Part shown: positions 39,383 to 48,927 of the stretch, one piece after another
Layout: every line of letters begins with the position of its first letter
How positions within the stretch are numbered: position 1 is the first letter of the stretch
DNA from: Kurthia gibsonii
GTDB taxonomy: Bacteria; Bacillota; Bacilli; Bacillales_A; Planococcaceae
Assembly: GCF_006539985.1 (NCBI RefSeq)
Contig: NZ_BJOB01000002.1
Location: forward strand, 62,001-126,000
DNA length: 64,000 nucleotides
Reading direction: 5' to 3'
The notes under the pieces: model-generated
Told to the model about the DNA's origin: nothing
The model's database searches: none
The model's input: the letters and a program-made list of their open reading frames with translations, nothing else
Position numbers and translations under genes: made by a program

Positions 39383-40090
39383 ATGAAGAAACATAAATTA
39401 CTGACATCAATCTTAACAGGTGCATTGGCTTTAACAGTAGGTTTTACAGGGGTAGCCACTGAACAACAAGCATCTGCAGCTTCATCAAAAACAACAAAAG
39501 TTTCTAAAAATTACTATACAAAAGCAGCTTTAAATATGCGTACAGGTCCAACAACAAAAGCAAAACGTGTTTTAACTATTCCAAAAGGTAAAAAAGTATA
39601 TGCATACCAACGTAAAACTGTTTCAGGTACTTGGTATAAAGTAAAATACAATGGTAAAGTAGGCTGGGTGTCAGGTAAATATCTTTCTTCAAAAAAAGCA
39701 AAGAAAACAGTGAAAAAAGCATCTGCAGCTTCTGGTAATGCGATTATTAATGCAGGTCGTAAATATGTAGGTACACCATATGTATGGGGTGGATCACGTC
39801 CAGGTGGATTTGACTGCTCTGGTTTCACATCTTATGTATATAAACAAGCAGGTATGAAATCATTACCACGTACAAGTAGAGCACAAAAAGCTTCTGTTAA
39901 ACGTGTAAGTTCGCCAAAAGTAGGAGACTTAATCTTCTTCTCAGCAACTCCAGGTGGCTCATATATATCACATGTAGGAATTTACGCAGGTAACAATCAA
40001 GTATTACACGCAGCTGGTAATAGTGTGAAATTCCAATCATTAAGCGGTTACTGGAATCAACGTGTAGTAAGCTATGGTACAACACGTTAA
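39383..40090 (+). CDS. Secreted SH3b / NlpC-P60 peptidoglycan endopeptidase
   Basis: 235-residue exported protein: signal peptide MKKHKLLTSILTGALALTVG ending near TEQQASA, one bacterial SH3 domain (about 42-103; KAALNMRTGPTTKAKRVLTI ... GKVGWVSGKYL), a short linker and a C-terminal NlpC/P60 domain (about 117-235). Catalytic Cys is in GGFDCSGFTSYVY (about 151), His in ISHVGIYAG (about 198) and the third residue is His in VLHAAG. It should cut D-Glu to diamino-acid bonds in stem peptides. Encoded alone between two terminators. Confidence 0.9.
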   Translation: MKKHKLLTSILTGALALTVGFTGVATEQQASAASSKTTKVSKNYYTKAALNMRTGPTTKAKRVLTIPKGKKVYAYQRKTVSGTWYKVKYNGKVGWVSGKYLSSKKAKKTVKKASAASGNAIINAGRKYVGTPYVWGGSRPGGFDCSGFTSYVYKQAGMKSLPRTSRAQKASVKRVSSPKVGDLIFFSATPGGSYISHVGIYAGNNQVLHAAGNSVKFQSLSGYWNQRVVSYGTTR

Positions 40091-40154
40091 TTTAAATTAA
40101 ATAGATGAATTACATATGTGAGAAACTATTTTCATATAAGTAAGGAGTTTCAAT

Positions 40155-40196
40155 AAAAAAGGCTTGATTCGCTTTTATGTGAATCAAGCCTTTTTG
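40155..40196 (+). terminator. Terminator after the NlpC/P60 gene
   Basis: AAAAAAGGCTTGATTC / GAATCAAGCCTTTTT with a 10-base loop. Confidence 0.88.
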
Positions 40197-40210
40197 TATG
40201 GTATATAAAA

Positions 40211-40242
40211 AGACTGTAGTGTCTAAAATAGCACTACAGTCT
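40211..40242 (-). terminator. Terminator after the nitroreductase gene
   Basis: Read on the minus strand AGACTGTAGTG ... CACTACAGTCT with a 10-base loop followed by TTTTTATAT. Confidence 0.82.
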
Positions 40243-40255
40243 CTTAATTTAATGA

Positions 40256-40885
40256 TTATACAAAGCGTACTACATCTTCAACAGATAAACGAGAAGTACC
40301 ACGTGCTGGGCCTGTTCCTTTACCAATTGCGATTAGAACGATTGGGAATTCATTTTCTGGTAAGTTATATGATTTTGCAAATTCATCTTTATTGAATCCA
40401 CCCATTACAACTGTATCTAGTCCACGATCTTTTGCAGCTAATAAAAGTTGCATTGACACTAATCCAGCATCGTACATAGCTACTGAATGACGTGCAGCTA
40501 CAGGAATACCGCTGTAAAGTGTTTCAGCATTTTCTGTTAGTTTTTCAGCCACTTCTGGATCCATAACGCCAGCATCTACACTTAGTTGGTGAATTTTACG
40601 TGCATTTTTATGGAAGTCAGTATCACCTAAAACCGCGATGATTGCTGGAGCTGTTTCAACTTGTTCTTGATTGAATGCCATCGTACGTAATTCTTTTTTC
40701 TTTTGTTCATCTGTAATAACGATGAAGCGCCAAGGTTGTTGGTTTGAAGAAGAAGGTGCAGTCATTGCATCTGTTAATAGCTCTGAAATTTCTTCTTTTG
40801 TTAATTTATATTCAGTATCGTATTTACGAATCGATTTACGTGCATACATGTTTTCAATTACAGCTGATTTTGTTGTTGTTGACAT
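40256..40885 (-). CDS. Nitroreductase-family FMN oxidoreductase
   Basis: 209-residue member of the nitroreductase superfamily. RKSIRKYD near the start, APSSSNQQPWRFIVI (FMN binding, about 44-58) and a C-terminal IAIGKGTG segment are typical. It probably reduces nitroaromatics or quinones with NAD(P)H. It is divergent from an hxlR-type regulator gene, and a 16-bp inverted repeat between them looks like the operator, the usual design for redox- or quinone-responsive HxlR pairs. Good AGGAGG site. Confidence 0.87.
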   Translation of the reverse strand: MSTTTKSAVIENMYARKSIRKYDTEYKLTKEEISELLTDAMTAPSSSNQQPWRFIVITDEQKKKELRTMAFNQEQVETAPAIIAVLGDTDFHKNARKIHQLSVDAGVMDPEVAEKLTENAETLYSGIPVAARHSVAMYDAGLVSMQLLLAAKDRGLDTVVMGGFNKDEFAKSYNLPENEFPIVLIAIGKGTGPARGTSRLSVEDVVRFV

Positions 40886-40908
40886 AATAAAAATTCCTCC
40901 TATATTTA

Positions 40909-40960
40909 ACTAACTTAAAGTAAGTTAATGGATATATAAAACATCTTACTTTAAGTTAGT
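40909..40960. promoter_or_regulatory. 16-bp inverted-repeat operator between nitroreductase and hxlR genes
   Basis: ACTAACTTAAAGTAAG (40909-40924) recurs exactly inverted at 40945-40960 with 20 bp between. Each arm is itself a near-palindrome (AACTTA-AAG-TAAGTT in the left one). Placed between divergent starts, it is the probable binding site of the HxlR-family regulator, two dimers per operator. Confidence 0.75.
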
Positions 40961-41020
40961 TTTTATGTCAATCATTATTTCATTTGTGGTACAATAATAA
41001 ATGTAAAGGAGCGATTCGAT

Positions 41021-41380
41021 ATGACACAGCCTATCTATTCAGAGCAAGTTTGTCAAAATTATCATCAAGCAATTGAATTTATCGGTAAGAAATGGATTGG
41101 GGCAATTTTATATAGTTTAGTTGATGGTCCATTACGCTACAATGAAATTCATGCGCGAATCGAAGGCATTTCGGATCGTTTATTAACACAGCGTTTAAAC
41201 GAATTAGTCGATGCCGATATGATTGAAAAAGAATATATTAATGATTCTGTAAAAAAAACAAAATATCGTTTAACCGAAAATGGTCAAGCTTTTAAAGAAG
41301 TGATTCACTCGATTCAGAAGTGGGTTCATACATGCCAAAAAACAAATCAGTGTAAAGAACCGACATCACCTAACATATAG
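41021..41380 (+). CDS. HxlR-family transcriptional regulator
   Basis: 119-residue winged-helix protein. It carries the HxlR signature: a Cys near the N-terminus (SEQVCQNYHQAIEFIGKKWI), LRYNEIHARIEGISDRLLTQRL and the wing EKEYINDSVKKTKYRLTENG. Cys-containing members such as YodB and HypR sense quinones, diamide or hypochlorite; a second Cys sits in HTCQKTNQC near the end. It is divergent from the nitroreductase gene and probably represses or activates it through the shared operator. Confidence 0.88.
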   Translation: MTQPIYSEQVCQNYHQAIEFIGKKWIGAILYSLVDGPLRYNEIHARIEGISDRLLTQRLNELVDADMIEKEYINDSVKKTKYRLTENGQAFKEVIHSIQKWVHTCQKTNQCKEPTSPNI

Positions 41381-41399
41381 TCCCATTCATTACACACAA

Positions 41400-41439
41400 A
41401 AAAAGAGAACTTCGCTATAGTAGCAAGAGTTCTCTTTTT
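41400..41439. terminator. Bidirectional terminator between hxlR and the YitT-family gene
   Basis: AAAAAGAGAACT / AGTTCTCTTTTT stem, T-runs on both strands, between converging genes. Confidence 0.85.
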
Positions 41440-41443
41440 GTTT

Positions 41444-42313
41444 TTAATGATGGAGTGGATTGCGTTCGTCGTCTAATGTGAAGCCCATTCCAGACACTTC
41501 ATGCACTTCGGATATAGATACGAATGCATATGGATCGACCGAATTGACGAGACTTTTTAATTTGAATAATTCATTTTTAGATACGACACAATATACAATT
41601 TTACGTTGCTCTTTCGTATAAAAACCTTCACCTTCTAAATATGTTACACCACGTTCCATCTGTGTTGTGATTTTTGAAGCTACTTCTTCATAATGGTCTG
41701 AGATAATAAGCGCGCCGCGTGCTGCATACATCCCTTCTTGTACAAAGTCAATCACGCGTGCTGCAATGAAAACAGCTACTAATGTGTACATGGTTGTACG
41801 AATGTCTAAGAATGTTAATGCAGAAATCGCAATAACGAGCGCATCAAGTAAGAACATCGTCTTACCCATTGGCCAACCAAAATATTTATCCGCAAGACGT
41901 GCGATGATATCAGAACCACCTGTTGTACCTCCGAAGCGGAAGATAATGCCAAGCCCTCCACCTAAAAATACACCTGCAAATAAAGAAACAAGTAATAAAT
42001 CATCGTTTAATGGAATATGAACATTGACAATTTGGAATACTTTAATGAAGACAGATACACTGACTGTACCAATAATCGTATAGGCGAATGCACGCTTACC
42101 AAGAATTTTCCAACCAATAAAGAACATGGGGATGTTCAATACTAAGTTCATGAGTGCAGGGTCCCATTTAAATAGAAAGTAAAGAATCAATGTAATCCCT
42201 GTAAAACCACCTTCACCTAGCTTGTTTTCTAATGTGAAATTTACAAGACCAAAACTAAAGATTGCTGCACCAAGTAAAATAAACAGCGTATTTTTTACTT
42301 TAACTAAACCCAA
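41444..42313 (-). CDS. ypjC: YitT/YpjC-family membrane protein
   Basis: 289 residues: five or six N-terminal membrane helices (DUF161) including FGLVNFTLENKLGEGGFTG and FRFGGTTGGSDIIARL, then a soluble C-terminal DUF2179 domain (about 215-285). Position next to dapB matches B. subtilis ypjC. The TTG at 42313 is taken as start because GGAGGT lies seven bases before it; the earlier TTG at 42328 overlaps that site. No molecular function is established. Confidence 0.85.
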   Translation of the reverse strand: MGLVKVKNTLFILLGAAIFSFGLVNFTLENKLGEGGFTGITLILYFLFKWDPALMNLVLNIPMFFIGWKILGKRAFAYTIIGTVSVSVFIKVFQIVNVHIPLNDDLLLVSLFAGVFLGGGLGIIFRFGGTTGGSDIIARLADKYFGWPMGKTMFLLDALVIAISALTFLDIRTTMYTLVAVFIAARVIDFVQEGMYAARGALIISDHYEEVASKITTQMERGVTYLEGEGFYTKEQRKIVYCVVSKNELFKLKSLVNSVDPYAFVSISEVHEVSGMGFTLDDERNPLHH

Positions 42314-42522
42314 AAAAAAGACCTCCAATCGAATGAAATACGCGAAAATGAAGTTTTCTATCTTACTATTTATTTCGCATATTGTATAATGTGTAATAGA
42401 GATGAAATCAATTCAAACAATAAATGGATGGATAGACTTACATTATCATGTATTTTAACTATTTTTACAATAAAAAGATAAAGATACTACAGGGGTTACA
42501 AAATAAGGGAGGAATAACACAC

Positions 42523-43317
42523 ATGATTACAGTAGCAATAGCAGGACCAAGAGGGCGCATGGGAAAAGAAGCGGTACATACCGTTATGAGCAGAGAAGAT
42601 TTTCAATTAGTAGGGGTGCTCGATCATAAAGAAATTGCAGAAAATCTACAACAATATCCACAATTTCCAGATACATATGATGTACCCGTATTTATGGATT
42701 TACAGACATTATGTAATGAAGTAAAACCAGATGTATTAATTGATTTAACAACACCAGAAGCTGTTTATGAACATACAAAATTAGCTTTAACACATGGTGT
42801 ACGACCTGTAATTGGTACGACGGGCTTTACAGATGAGCAGTTACAAGAATTAACAGATTATGCAAAACAGCATGGAATTGGAGCTATTATTGCACCAAAC
42901 TTCGCAGTAGGTGCTGTATTGATGATGAAATTTGCAGCGATGGCAGCTCAGTATATGCCAGATGTTGAGATTATCGAGCTACATCATGACCAAAAATTAG
43001 ATGCACCATCGGGTACAGCAATTAAAACGGCTCAATTGATTCAAGAGAATCGTCCTTCACATAAGCAAGGACATCTAGACGAAAAAGAGACGATTCCAGG
43101 AGCTCGTGGTGCAGATTTTGATGGTATGCGTATCCACAGTATTCGTTTACCGGGTCTTGTAGCGCATCAAGAAGTATTATTTGGTGGCGAAGGTCAAATG
43201 CTAACAATTCGTCATGATTCATATAATCGCGCTTCATTTATGTCAGGTGTAAAGTTATGTGTTGAAAAAGTGATGACATTAGATCATCTTGTATATGGTT
43301 TAGAAAACATTTTGTAA
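42523..43317 (+). CDS. dapB: 4-hydroxy-tetrahydrodipicolinate reductase
   Basis: 264-residue NAD(P)H enzyme of lysine and diaminopimelate synthesis. Nucleotide motif [13 protein letters not shown] at the start, VIGTTGFT (about 99), and the substrate-binding [17 protein letters not shown] (about 151) are intact. ATG 42523 has GGGAGG upstream; the longer open frame is leader. A TATAAT near 42388 may be the promoter. First gene of the dapB-mgsA-bshA-cca-birA-pan operon. Confidence 0.96.
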   Translation: MITVAIAGPRGRMGKEAVHTVMSREDFQLVGVLDHKEIAENLQQYPQFPDTYDVPVFMDLQTLCNEVKPDVLIDLTTPEAVYEHTKLALTHGVRPVIGTTGFTDEQLQELTDYAKQHGIGAIIAPNFAVGAVLMMKFAAMAAQYMPDVEIIELHHDQKLDAPSGTAIKTAQLIQENRPSHKQGHLDEKETIPGARGADFDGMRIHSIRLPGLVAHQEVLFGGEGQMLTIRHDSYNRASFMSGVKLCVEKVMTLDHLVYGLENIL

Positions 43318-43329
43318 GGAGAGATTGAC

Positions 43330-43737
43330 ATGAAAATCGCATTAATTGCACACGATCAAAAGAAAGAAGATATGGTAGAGTTTGCAATCGCATATAAGCC
43401 CATTTTAGAACAGCATGAATTATTCGCAACAGGTACAACAGGGCAACGGATTATCGATGCTACTTCTTTATCTGTTACGCGTTTTCGTTCGGGGCCACTC
43501 GGTGGAGATCAACAAATCGGCGCAATGATTGCGAATAATGATATGGATATGGTTATTTTTTTCCGCGATCCACTTACAGCCCAGCCACATGAACCAGATA
43601 TTTCAGCTTTGATGCGCTTAAGTGATGTATATCATGTGCCACTTGCGACAAACATGGGGACAGCAGAAGTGCTATTAAAAGGATTGGAACACGGTTTTAT
43701 TGATTTCCGGTTATTAGCTGAAAGACGTTCTAAATAA
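43330..43737 (+). CDS. mgsA: Methylglyoxal synthase
   Basis: 135-residue enzyme converting dihydroxyacetone phosphate to methylglyoxal. Conserved [32 protein letters not shown] (about 54-68) and [15 protein letters not shown] carry the catalytic His and Asp residues. Next to bshA as in B. subtilis, a sensible link because bacillithiol helps detoxify methylglyoxal. bshB1, which lies between them in B. subtilis, is absent. Confidence 0.95.
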   Translation: MKIALIAHDQKKEDMVEFAIAYKPILEQHELFATGTTGQRIIDATSLSVTRFRSGPLGGDQQIGAMIANNDMDMVIFFRDPLTAQPHEPDISALMRLSDVYHVPLATNMGTAEVLLKGLEHGFIDFRLLAERRSK

Positions 43738-43756
43738 AGAAAGTGATGTGCTTATT

Positions 43757-44896
43757 ATGAAAAAGTTAAAAATTGGGATTACATGCTACCCAACAGTAGG
43801 TGGATCAGGCGTTATGGCAACGGAGTTAGGTAAGATGCTTGCAGAACGTGGTCATGAAATTCATTTTATTACGTCAAGCATGCCCTTTCGTTTAAACAAA
43901 GTGTATCCAAATATTTTCTTCCATGAAGTAGAAGTTAATAATTATTCTGTTTTTCAATATCCACCATATGATATTGCTCTAGCAAGTCGTATGGCCGATG
44001 TTATTCGTGAAGAGCATTTAGATGTATTACATGTACATTATGCGATTCCACATGCTGTTTGTGCAGTTCTTGGACGCGATATGGCGGGACAAGCAGGGAA
44101 GCGTGTAGGAATTGTGACGACACTTCATGGAACGGATATTACAGTTCTAGGTGACGATGCACTACTAACAACGGCAATCCGTTATGGTATTGAAAAATCG
44201 GATGTTGTGACAGCTGTATCGACATCTTTAAAAAATCAAACATTGGAATTAATCCAGCCGAATCAAACGATTGAAACGGTTTATAATTTTGTGGATGAAC
44301 GTGAATATTATCCACGAGACGGGCGTGAATTACGTGAAGCATTTGGTATTGAGCCAGATGAAAAAGTTTTGGTGCATGTATCGAATTTCCGTAAGGTGAA
44401 GCACGTGCCAGATGTGATTGAGACATTCATCAAAACACGTAAATATGTAAAATCAAAATTATTATTAATTGGTGATGGTCCTGAAAAACATGAGGCGATG
44501 CAACTCGCAAAACAAACACCATATGGTGAGGATATTTTATTTTTAGGAAAGCAAGAGAATTTAGCAGAATTATATGCAATGGCTGACTTAAAACTACTTA
44601 TGTCTGAAAAAGAAGCGTTCGGATTAGTGTTATTAGAAGCAATGGCTTGTGGTGTTCCAGGAATCGGTACACGTATTGGTGGAATTCCAGAAGTCATCTG
44701 TCATGAAAAAAATGGCTATATTGTTGAACTAGGTGATACAGATCAAGCTGCTCACCATGCGATTAGCTTATTATTAGATGATGAGAAATTACAGTTGTTT
44801 AGAAAACGAGCAATTCAAAGTGTACAAAATCGATTTCACTCGGAGAAAATTGTTGAGCAATACGAAGCGCTATATGAAAAGGTGGTTCAAAAGTGA
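43757..44896 (+). CDS. bshA: Bacillithiol glycosyltransferase BshA
   Basis: 379-residue GT4-family transferase that joins N-acetylglucosamine to L-malate, first step of bacillithiol synthesis. KIGITCYPTVGGSGVMATEL at the start, HEIHFITSSMPFRLN, TTLHGTDITVLG (about 122) and EAFGLVLLEAMACGVP (about 290) match B. subtilis BshA closely. The ATG at 43757 is preferred to GTG 43748 by family comparison. It overlaps cca by one base. Confidence 0.94.
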   Translation: MKKLKIGITCYPTVGGSGVMATELGKMLAERGHEIHFITSSMPFRLNKVYPNIFFHEVEVNNYSVFQYPPYDIALASRMADVIREEHLDVLHVHYAIPHAVCAVLGRDMAGQAGKRVGIVTTLHGTDITVLGDDALLTTAIRYGIEKSDVVTAVSTSLKNQTLELIQPNQTIETVYNFVDEREYYPRDGRELREAFGIEPDEKVLVHVSNFRKVKHVPDVIETFIKTRKYVKSKLLLIGDGPEKHEAMQLAKQTPYGEDILFLGKQENLAELYAMADLKLLMSEKEAFGLVLLEAMACGVPGIGTRIGGIPEVICHEKNGYIVELGDTDQAAHHAISLLLDDEKLQLFRKRAIQSVQNRFHSEKIVEQYEALYEKVVQK

Positions 44897-46065
44897 TGAA
44901 ACATCCTGCATGGCAGTCGGCACATGACGTCATGGAAATATTAGAACAGCATGGACATGAAGCGGTTATTGTAGGCGGTGCTGTAAGGGATTATTTATTA
45001 GATAAACCAGCGAATGATGTAGATGTAGCAACGAGTGCAATGCCGCTTGAAGTAAAGGCATTATTTGAAAAAACAGTAGATGTAGGGATTGCACATGGTA
45101 CGATTCTTGTGTTAGGTTTTGAAGAACCTATTGAGGTAACAACGTTTCGTACGGAAGGAACCTATACAGACCGTCGTCGACCAGATGAAGTAACGTTCGT
45201 TCGTTCATTAGCAGAAGATTTAAAAAGACGTGATTTTACGATTAATGCAATGGCACTTAGACGTTCTGGAGAGCTAGTAGACTTATACCAAGGTCAAGAA
45301 GATTTACAAAAGAAAATTATTCGTGCAGTGGGCGAACCGTATGCCCGTTTTTCAGAAGATGCATTGCGCATTATTCGAGGTGTACGTTTTGTAGCTCAAT
45401 TAGGCTTTACATTGGAACAAGAGACACTTATCGCTATGCAAAAAACGTCGCATTATTTAGGTGAGATTGCTATTGAACGTGTGAAAGCTGAATGGGATAA
45501 AATTTTTGTGAGTCGTGCAACGGAAAGAGCGATGTACTATATGCAAGAATATAATCTTGGTGAAGCGATTCCAGGTACTTTTGAAGCCTATAGTAAATGG
45601 CAGAACTATGCTGCAAAAGATGCAAAATGGGGCTGGACATATTGGTGCATTTTAACGAATGACTTTACCTTACTTCAACAGTATCGTTGTTCAAATGATG
45701 AAAAGTCATTTGTGAAACAAGCGAAAGCTTGCTACGATATTTTGTTTCAACACCGACCAACTAAGTTTGAGCTTTTTCAATATGATTTGAAGTATTGGGA
45801 ATGTGCATGTGAGCTTCTTGCGTTGCAAAATGTAACAAAAGTTATAAGTTATCCAGAATTAGTAAAAGAAAAGCAAGATTTACCGATTCAACATGTACAG
45901 GAGATTGCTGTTACGGGAAAACATCTCATGACCTGGATGAACCAAAAAGGCGGCCCATGGTTACGTGAAGTATTAGATGAGATTGTGAAGCGTGTTGTGA
46001 ACGGTCAGTTAGAAAATAATGAACAAACAATAAAGGAATGGTTGCAAAATGAATGGTTCGTATAA
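44896..46065 (+). CDS. cca: CCA-adding enzyme (tRNA nucleotidyltransferase)
   Basis: 389-residue class II nucleotidyltransferase that builds or repairs the tRNA 3' CCA end. AVIVGGAVRDYLLDKPANDVDVAT (split motif with the metal-binding DxD), RRRPDEVTFVRSL, KRRDFTINAMAL, and RFSEDALRIIRGVRFVAQ are present. ATG overlaps the bshA stop; the 3' end overlaps birA by 17 bp, so the genes are translationally linked. Confidence 0.95.
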   Translation: MKHPAWQSAHDVMEILEQHGHEAVIVGGAVRDYLLDKPANDVDVATSAMPLEVKALFEKTVDVGIAHGTILVLGFEEPIEVTTFRTEGTYTDRRRPDEVTFVRSLAEDLKRRDFTINAMALRRSGELVDLYQGQEDLQKKIIRAVGEPYARFSEDALRIIRGVRFVAQLGFTLEQETLIAMQKTSHYLGEIAIERVKAEWDKIFVSRATERAMYYMQEYNLGEAIPGTFEAYSKWQNYAAKDAKWGWTYWCILTNDFTLLQQYRCSNDEKSFVKQAKACYDILFQHRPTKFELFQYDLKYWECACELLALQNVTKVISYPELVKEKQDLPIQHVQEIAVTGKHLMTWMNQKGGPWLREVLDEIVKRVVNGQLENNEQTIKEWLQNEWFV

Positions 46066-47035
46066 ATATAAAATTCTAAAAAAATTACAACAGTCCACTC
46101 CATCTCCTGTTTCAGGTCAACAACTTGCAGATGATTTCGGTTTATCGCGTACAGCCATTTGGAAGTACATTAAACAATTAGAAGAAGAGGGTTATATGTT
46201 TGAGACCATTCGAAAAAAAGGTTATATTTTGACGTCGCAACCGAATAGCATCGATCCAACAAAAATTAAAGCGGCACTTGAAACAACTACGTTTGGTGAA
46301 ACAATTATTTTTGAAGAAACACTTCCTTCTACACAGCCAGTAGCACATCAGTTGGCACAGGAAGGCGCTAAAGCAGGAACCGTTGTCATCTGTGAGGAAC
46401 AAACACTCGGTCGTGGACGTATGCAAAGACCGTGGCAATCTCAAAAAGGAAAAGGAATTTGGATGAGTGTCATTTTACGTCCAGATGTGCCACCTTATGA
46501 GGCACCACAATTTACATTAGTAGCTGCTGTAGCAATCGCAAAAGGGATTGAAGATGTAGCAGGTATTCGTCCTCAAATTAAGTGGCCGAATGATTTATTA
46601 ATCGATGGTTTTAAAATTACAGGGATTTTAACGGAGTTACAGGCAGACCCTGACCGTGTGAATGCATTAATCATGGGGATTGGTATTAATGTCAACCACA
46701 CAATGGATGATTTCCCAGAAGAAATTCATGGTATTGCGACTTCTTTAAAATTACAAACAGGACAAGAAATCGACCGTGCTGTATTAATTGCACGTATTTT
46801 ATATTATTTAGAGTATTATTCGAATCAATACGTTAAAGAAGGGTTCCTACCAATTAAAAAAGAATGGGAAAGCTATTCTTGTACCATTGGTCAAACGATT
46901 AAAGTAACAACATTGACAGAAGTCTTCTATGGTAAGGCTGTTGCAATTACGAATGATGGTGTATTAAAAGTACAATTACCAGACGGTGAAACGAAAAGTG
47001 TGTATTCAGCTGATATTGAATTAAAAAAAGATTAA
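46049..47035 (+). CDS. birA: Biotin protein ligase / biotin repressor BirA
   Basis: 328-residue bifunctional protein. An N-terminal winged helix (about 1-62; SGQQLADDFGLSRTAIWKYI) marks it as the regulatory form. The ligase domain has GRGRMQRPWQSQKGKGIWMS (about 115-135, biotinyl-AMP site) and IKWPNDLLIDGFKITGIL (about 175). It attaches biotin to carboxylases and, when loaded, represses biotin genes; the bioY operator at 3764 is its probable target. It overlaps cca by 17 bp. Confidence 0.95.
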   Translation: MNGSYKYKILKKLQQSTPSPVSGQQLADDFGLSRTAIWKYIKQLEEEGYMFETIRKKGYILTSQPNSIDPTKIKAALETTTFGETIIFEETLPSTQPVAHQLAQEGAKAGTVVICEEQTLGRGRMQRPWQSQKGKGIWMSVILRPDVPPYEAPQFTLVAAVAIAKGIEDVAGIRPQIKWPNDLLIDGFKITGILTELQADPDRVNALIMGIGINVNHTMDDFPEEIHGIATSLKLQTGQEIDRAVLIARILYYLEYYSNQYVKEGFLPIKKEWESYSCTIGQTIKVTTLTEVFYGKAVAITNDGVLKVQLPDGETKSVYSADIELKKD

Positions 47036-47079
47036 TGTAAGTTACAGTGTCATCGTTCAACACATTTAGGAGGGTAACA

Positions 47080-47919
47080 ATGAAAAGCGTTGCAGATTTT
47101 CCAAAAATGAAAGAAAAACAGGACAAGATTGTGATGATTACAGCCTACGACTACCCATCGGCTAAATTAGCCGAAGAGCAAGAAGTCGATATGATTTTAG
47201 TAGGTGATTCTTTAGGAATGGTTGTTTTAGGATATGACTCGACTGTTCAAGTGACAGTAGAAGATATGATTCATCATGGTAAAGCAGTTCGCCGAGGTGC
47301 TAAAGATACATTTATGGTTGTTGATTTACCATTTGGTAGCTATCATGGCGATCCGTACGAGGCGTTAAAAGTAGCTGTACGTGTTTTCCAAGAAACAGGT
47401 GCGAACGCTTTAAAAGTCGAGGGTGCAGGGAATCTACTGCCAACGATTCAGTTAATGATTGAAGCAGGCATTCCAGTTGTAGGACATTTAGGGCTACAAC
47501 CGCAACAAGCAGCTGTATTGGGCGGTTATAAAGTACAGGGGAAAACACAAGAAGATGCAGAAAAAATTTTGCGTGATGCAAAAGCGCTCGAAGAAATAGG
47601 TGTCTGTGCGATTGTATTTGAATGTATTCCGAAGCAAATGATGTTTGAAATTAATCAGCAGCTACATGTACCGACGATTGGAATCGGTGCAGGAAATGAA
47701 GCGGATGGTCAAGTGCTCGTATTCCATGATGCACTACATTATGGGCACCATCATATTCCTAAATTTGTACAACAATTTGCAGATGTCGGTGCTGAAATTG
47801 AGCTAGGTATTGCCAAGTATAAAAAAGCAGTAAAAACAGGTGTTTTTCCAAGTGATGAGCAAAGTTTTCATTTGAAAGAAAACCAATCGATTTCATTATA
47901 TGGAGGCAAAAAAGGATGA
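47080..47919 (+). CDS. panB: 3-methyl-2-oxobutanoate hydroxymethyltransferase
   Basis: 279-residue first enzyme of pantothenate synthesis. [34 protein letters not shown] (about 43), [10 protein letters not shown] and [17 protein letters not shown] (about 205) are family signatures. ATG 47080 follows AGGAGGG; the open frame upstream lacks signals. It overlaps panC by 4 bp. Confidence 0.96.
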   Translation: MKSVADFPKMKEKQDKIVMITAYDYPSAKLAEEQEVDMILVGDSLGMVVLGYDSTVQVTVEDMIHHGKAVRRGAKDTFMVVDLPFGSYHGDPYEALKVAVRVFQETGANALKVEGAGNLLPTIQLMIEAGIPVVGHLGLQPQQAAVLGGYKVQGKTQEDAEKILRDAKALEEIGVCAIVFECIPKQMMFEINQQLHVPTIGIGAGNEADGQVLVFHDALHYGHHHIPKFVQQFADVGAEIELGIAKYKKAVKTGVFPSDEQSFHLKENQSISLYGGKKG

Positions 47920-48746
47920 AAATTATTGAAACCGTAGCGGAACTAAAAGAAGTACTTCAACCTTTTGCAATTCATTCCATTGGATTAGTACCAACGATGG
48001 GGGCTTTGCATGAAGGGCATGCTACGTTGATTCAACAAGCGCGACAAGAAAATGATGTCGTAGTCGTAAGTATTTTTGTAAACCCTACGCAATTTGGTCC
48101 AAATGAAGATTTCGATCGCTATCCACGTGATTTAGATGGAGACGCTAAGAAGTGTGAAGATTGGCAAGTAGATTTTATCTTTGCGCCTTCCGTCGAAGAA
48201 ATTTATGGAAGTCATGGCGGCATTACATATGATGCAGGTCCTGCTTCACGTATTTTATGTGGTGCAAGTCGACCAGGTCACTTTAATGGTGTTCTACAAA
48301 TTGTTTCAAAATTATTCATGCTCGTTCAACCGACACGTGCCTATTTTGGTCAAAAAGATGCGCAACAACTCGCATTGATTGAAACGCTCGTACGTGATTA
48401 TTACTTCCCGCTCGAAATTGTACCTGTTCCAATTGTGCGTGAAGAAGATGGGCTAGCTAAAAGCTCACGTAATGTTTTTTTAACGCCAGAAGAACGTCAA
48501 GAAGCGGTTGTCTTATCGCAAGCACTAACACTTGCAAAGGCACGCTTACAAGATGGTGAAGAAGCAGCGATTGTCTTAGAGCAAGCACGTAAAAAAATCG
48601 AAGAAACTTCTGCAAAAGTAGAGTATCTCGAATATCTTGCCTACCCAGATTTGCAACGAGCTCCTAAAGCTGATGAACGAAAAATTTTAATGGCAGCGAT
48701 TCGCTTTTCAAATGTCCGTTTGATTGATAATGAATTATTTGACTAA
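47916..48746 (+). CDS. panC: Pantothenate synthetase
   Basis: 276-residue ATP-dependent ligase of pantoate and beta-alanine. [17 protein letters not shown] contains the HIGH-like motif (about 24-40), [18 protein letters not shown] follows, and [11 protein letters not shown] is the KMSKS-like loop (about 185). It overlaps panB. The aspartate decarboxylase gene panD that follows in B. subtilis is absent here; a terminator comes next. Confidence 0.96.
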   Translation: MKIIETVAELKEVLQPFAIHSIGLVPTMGALHEGHATLIQQARQENDVVVVSIFVNPTQFGPNEDFDRYPRDLDGDAKKCEDWQVDFIFAPSVEEIYGSHGGITYDAGPASRILCGASRPGHFNGVLQIVSKLFMLVQPTRAYFGQKDAQQLALIETLVRDYYFPLEIVPVPIVREEDGLAKSSRNVFLTPEERQEAVVLSQALTLAKARLQDGEEAAIVLEQARKKIEETSAKVEYLEYLAYPDLQRAPKADERKILMAAIRFSNVRLIDNELFD

Positions 48747-48760
48747 CAGAATAGACAAAG

Positions 48761-48791
48761 GGTTCTCGCAAATGAATGTGAGAGCCTTTTT
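48761..48791 (+). terminator. Terminator after panC
   Basis: GGTTCTCGC / GTGAGAGCC (9 bp with two G-U pairs) followed by TTTTTC. Confidence 0.75.
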
Positions 48792-48927
48792 CTATGAAGT
48801 TCGCAATAGAAAATAAAGGTTCTACTTACCCACAGCTATCTTAAGTATGATAAAATCGTCTGTATGAAATAAAGGACGTACTATTGAAAGATGTCTATAA
48901 TAAAATGATTTGAAAGACGTGAAGAAC

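Noticed and set aside
42328-42522. Lysine riboswitch before dapB
   Set aside because: No conserved lysine-aptamer motifs were seen; the region looks like an ordinary promoter and leader.
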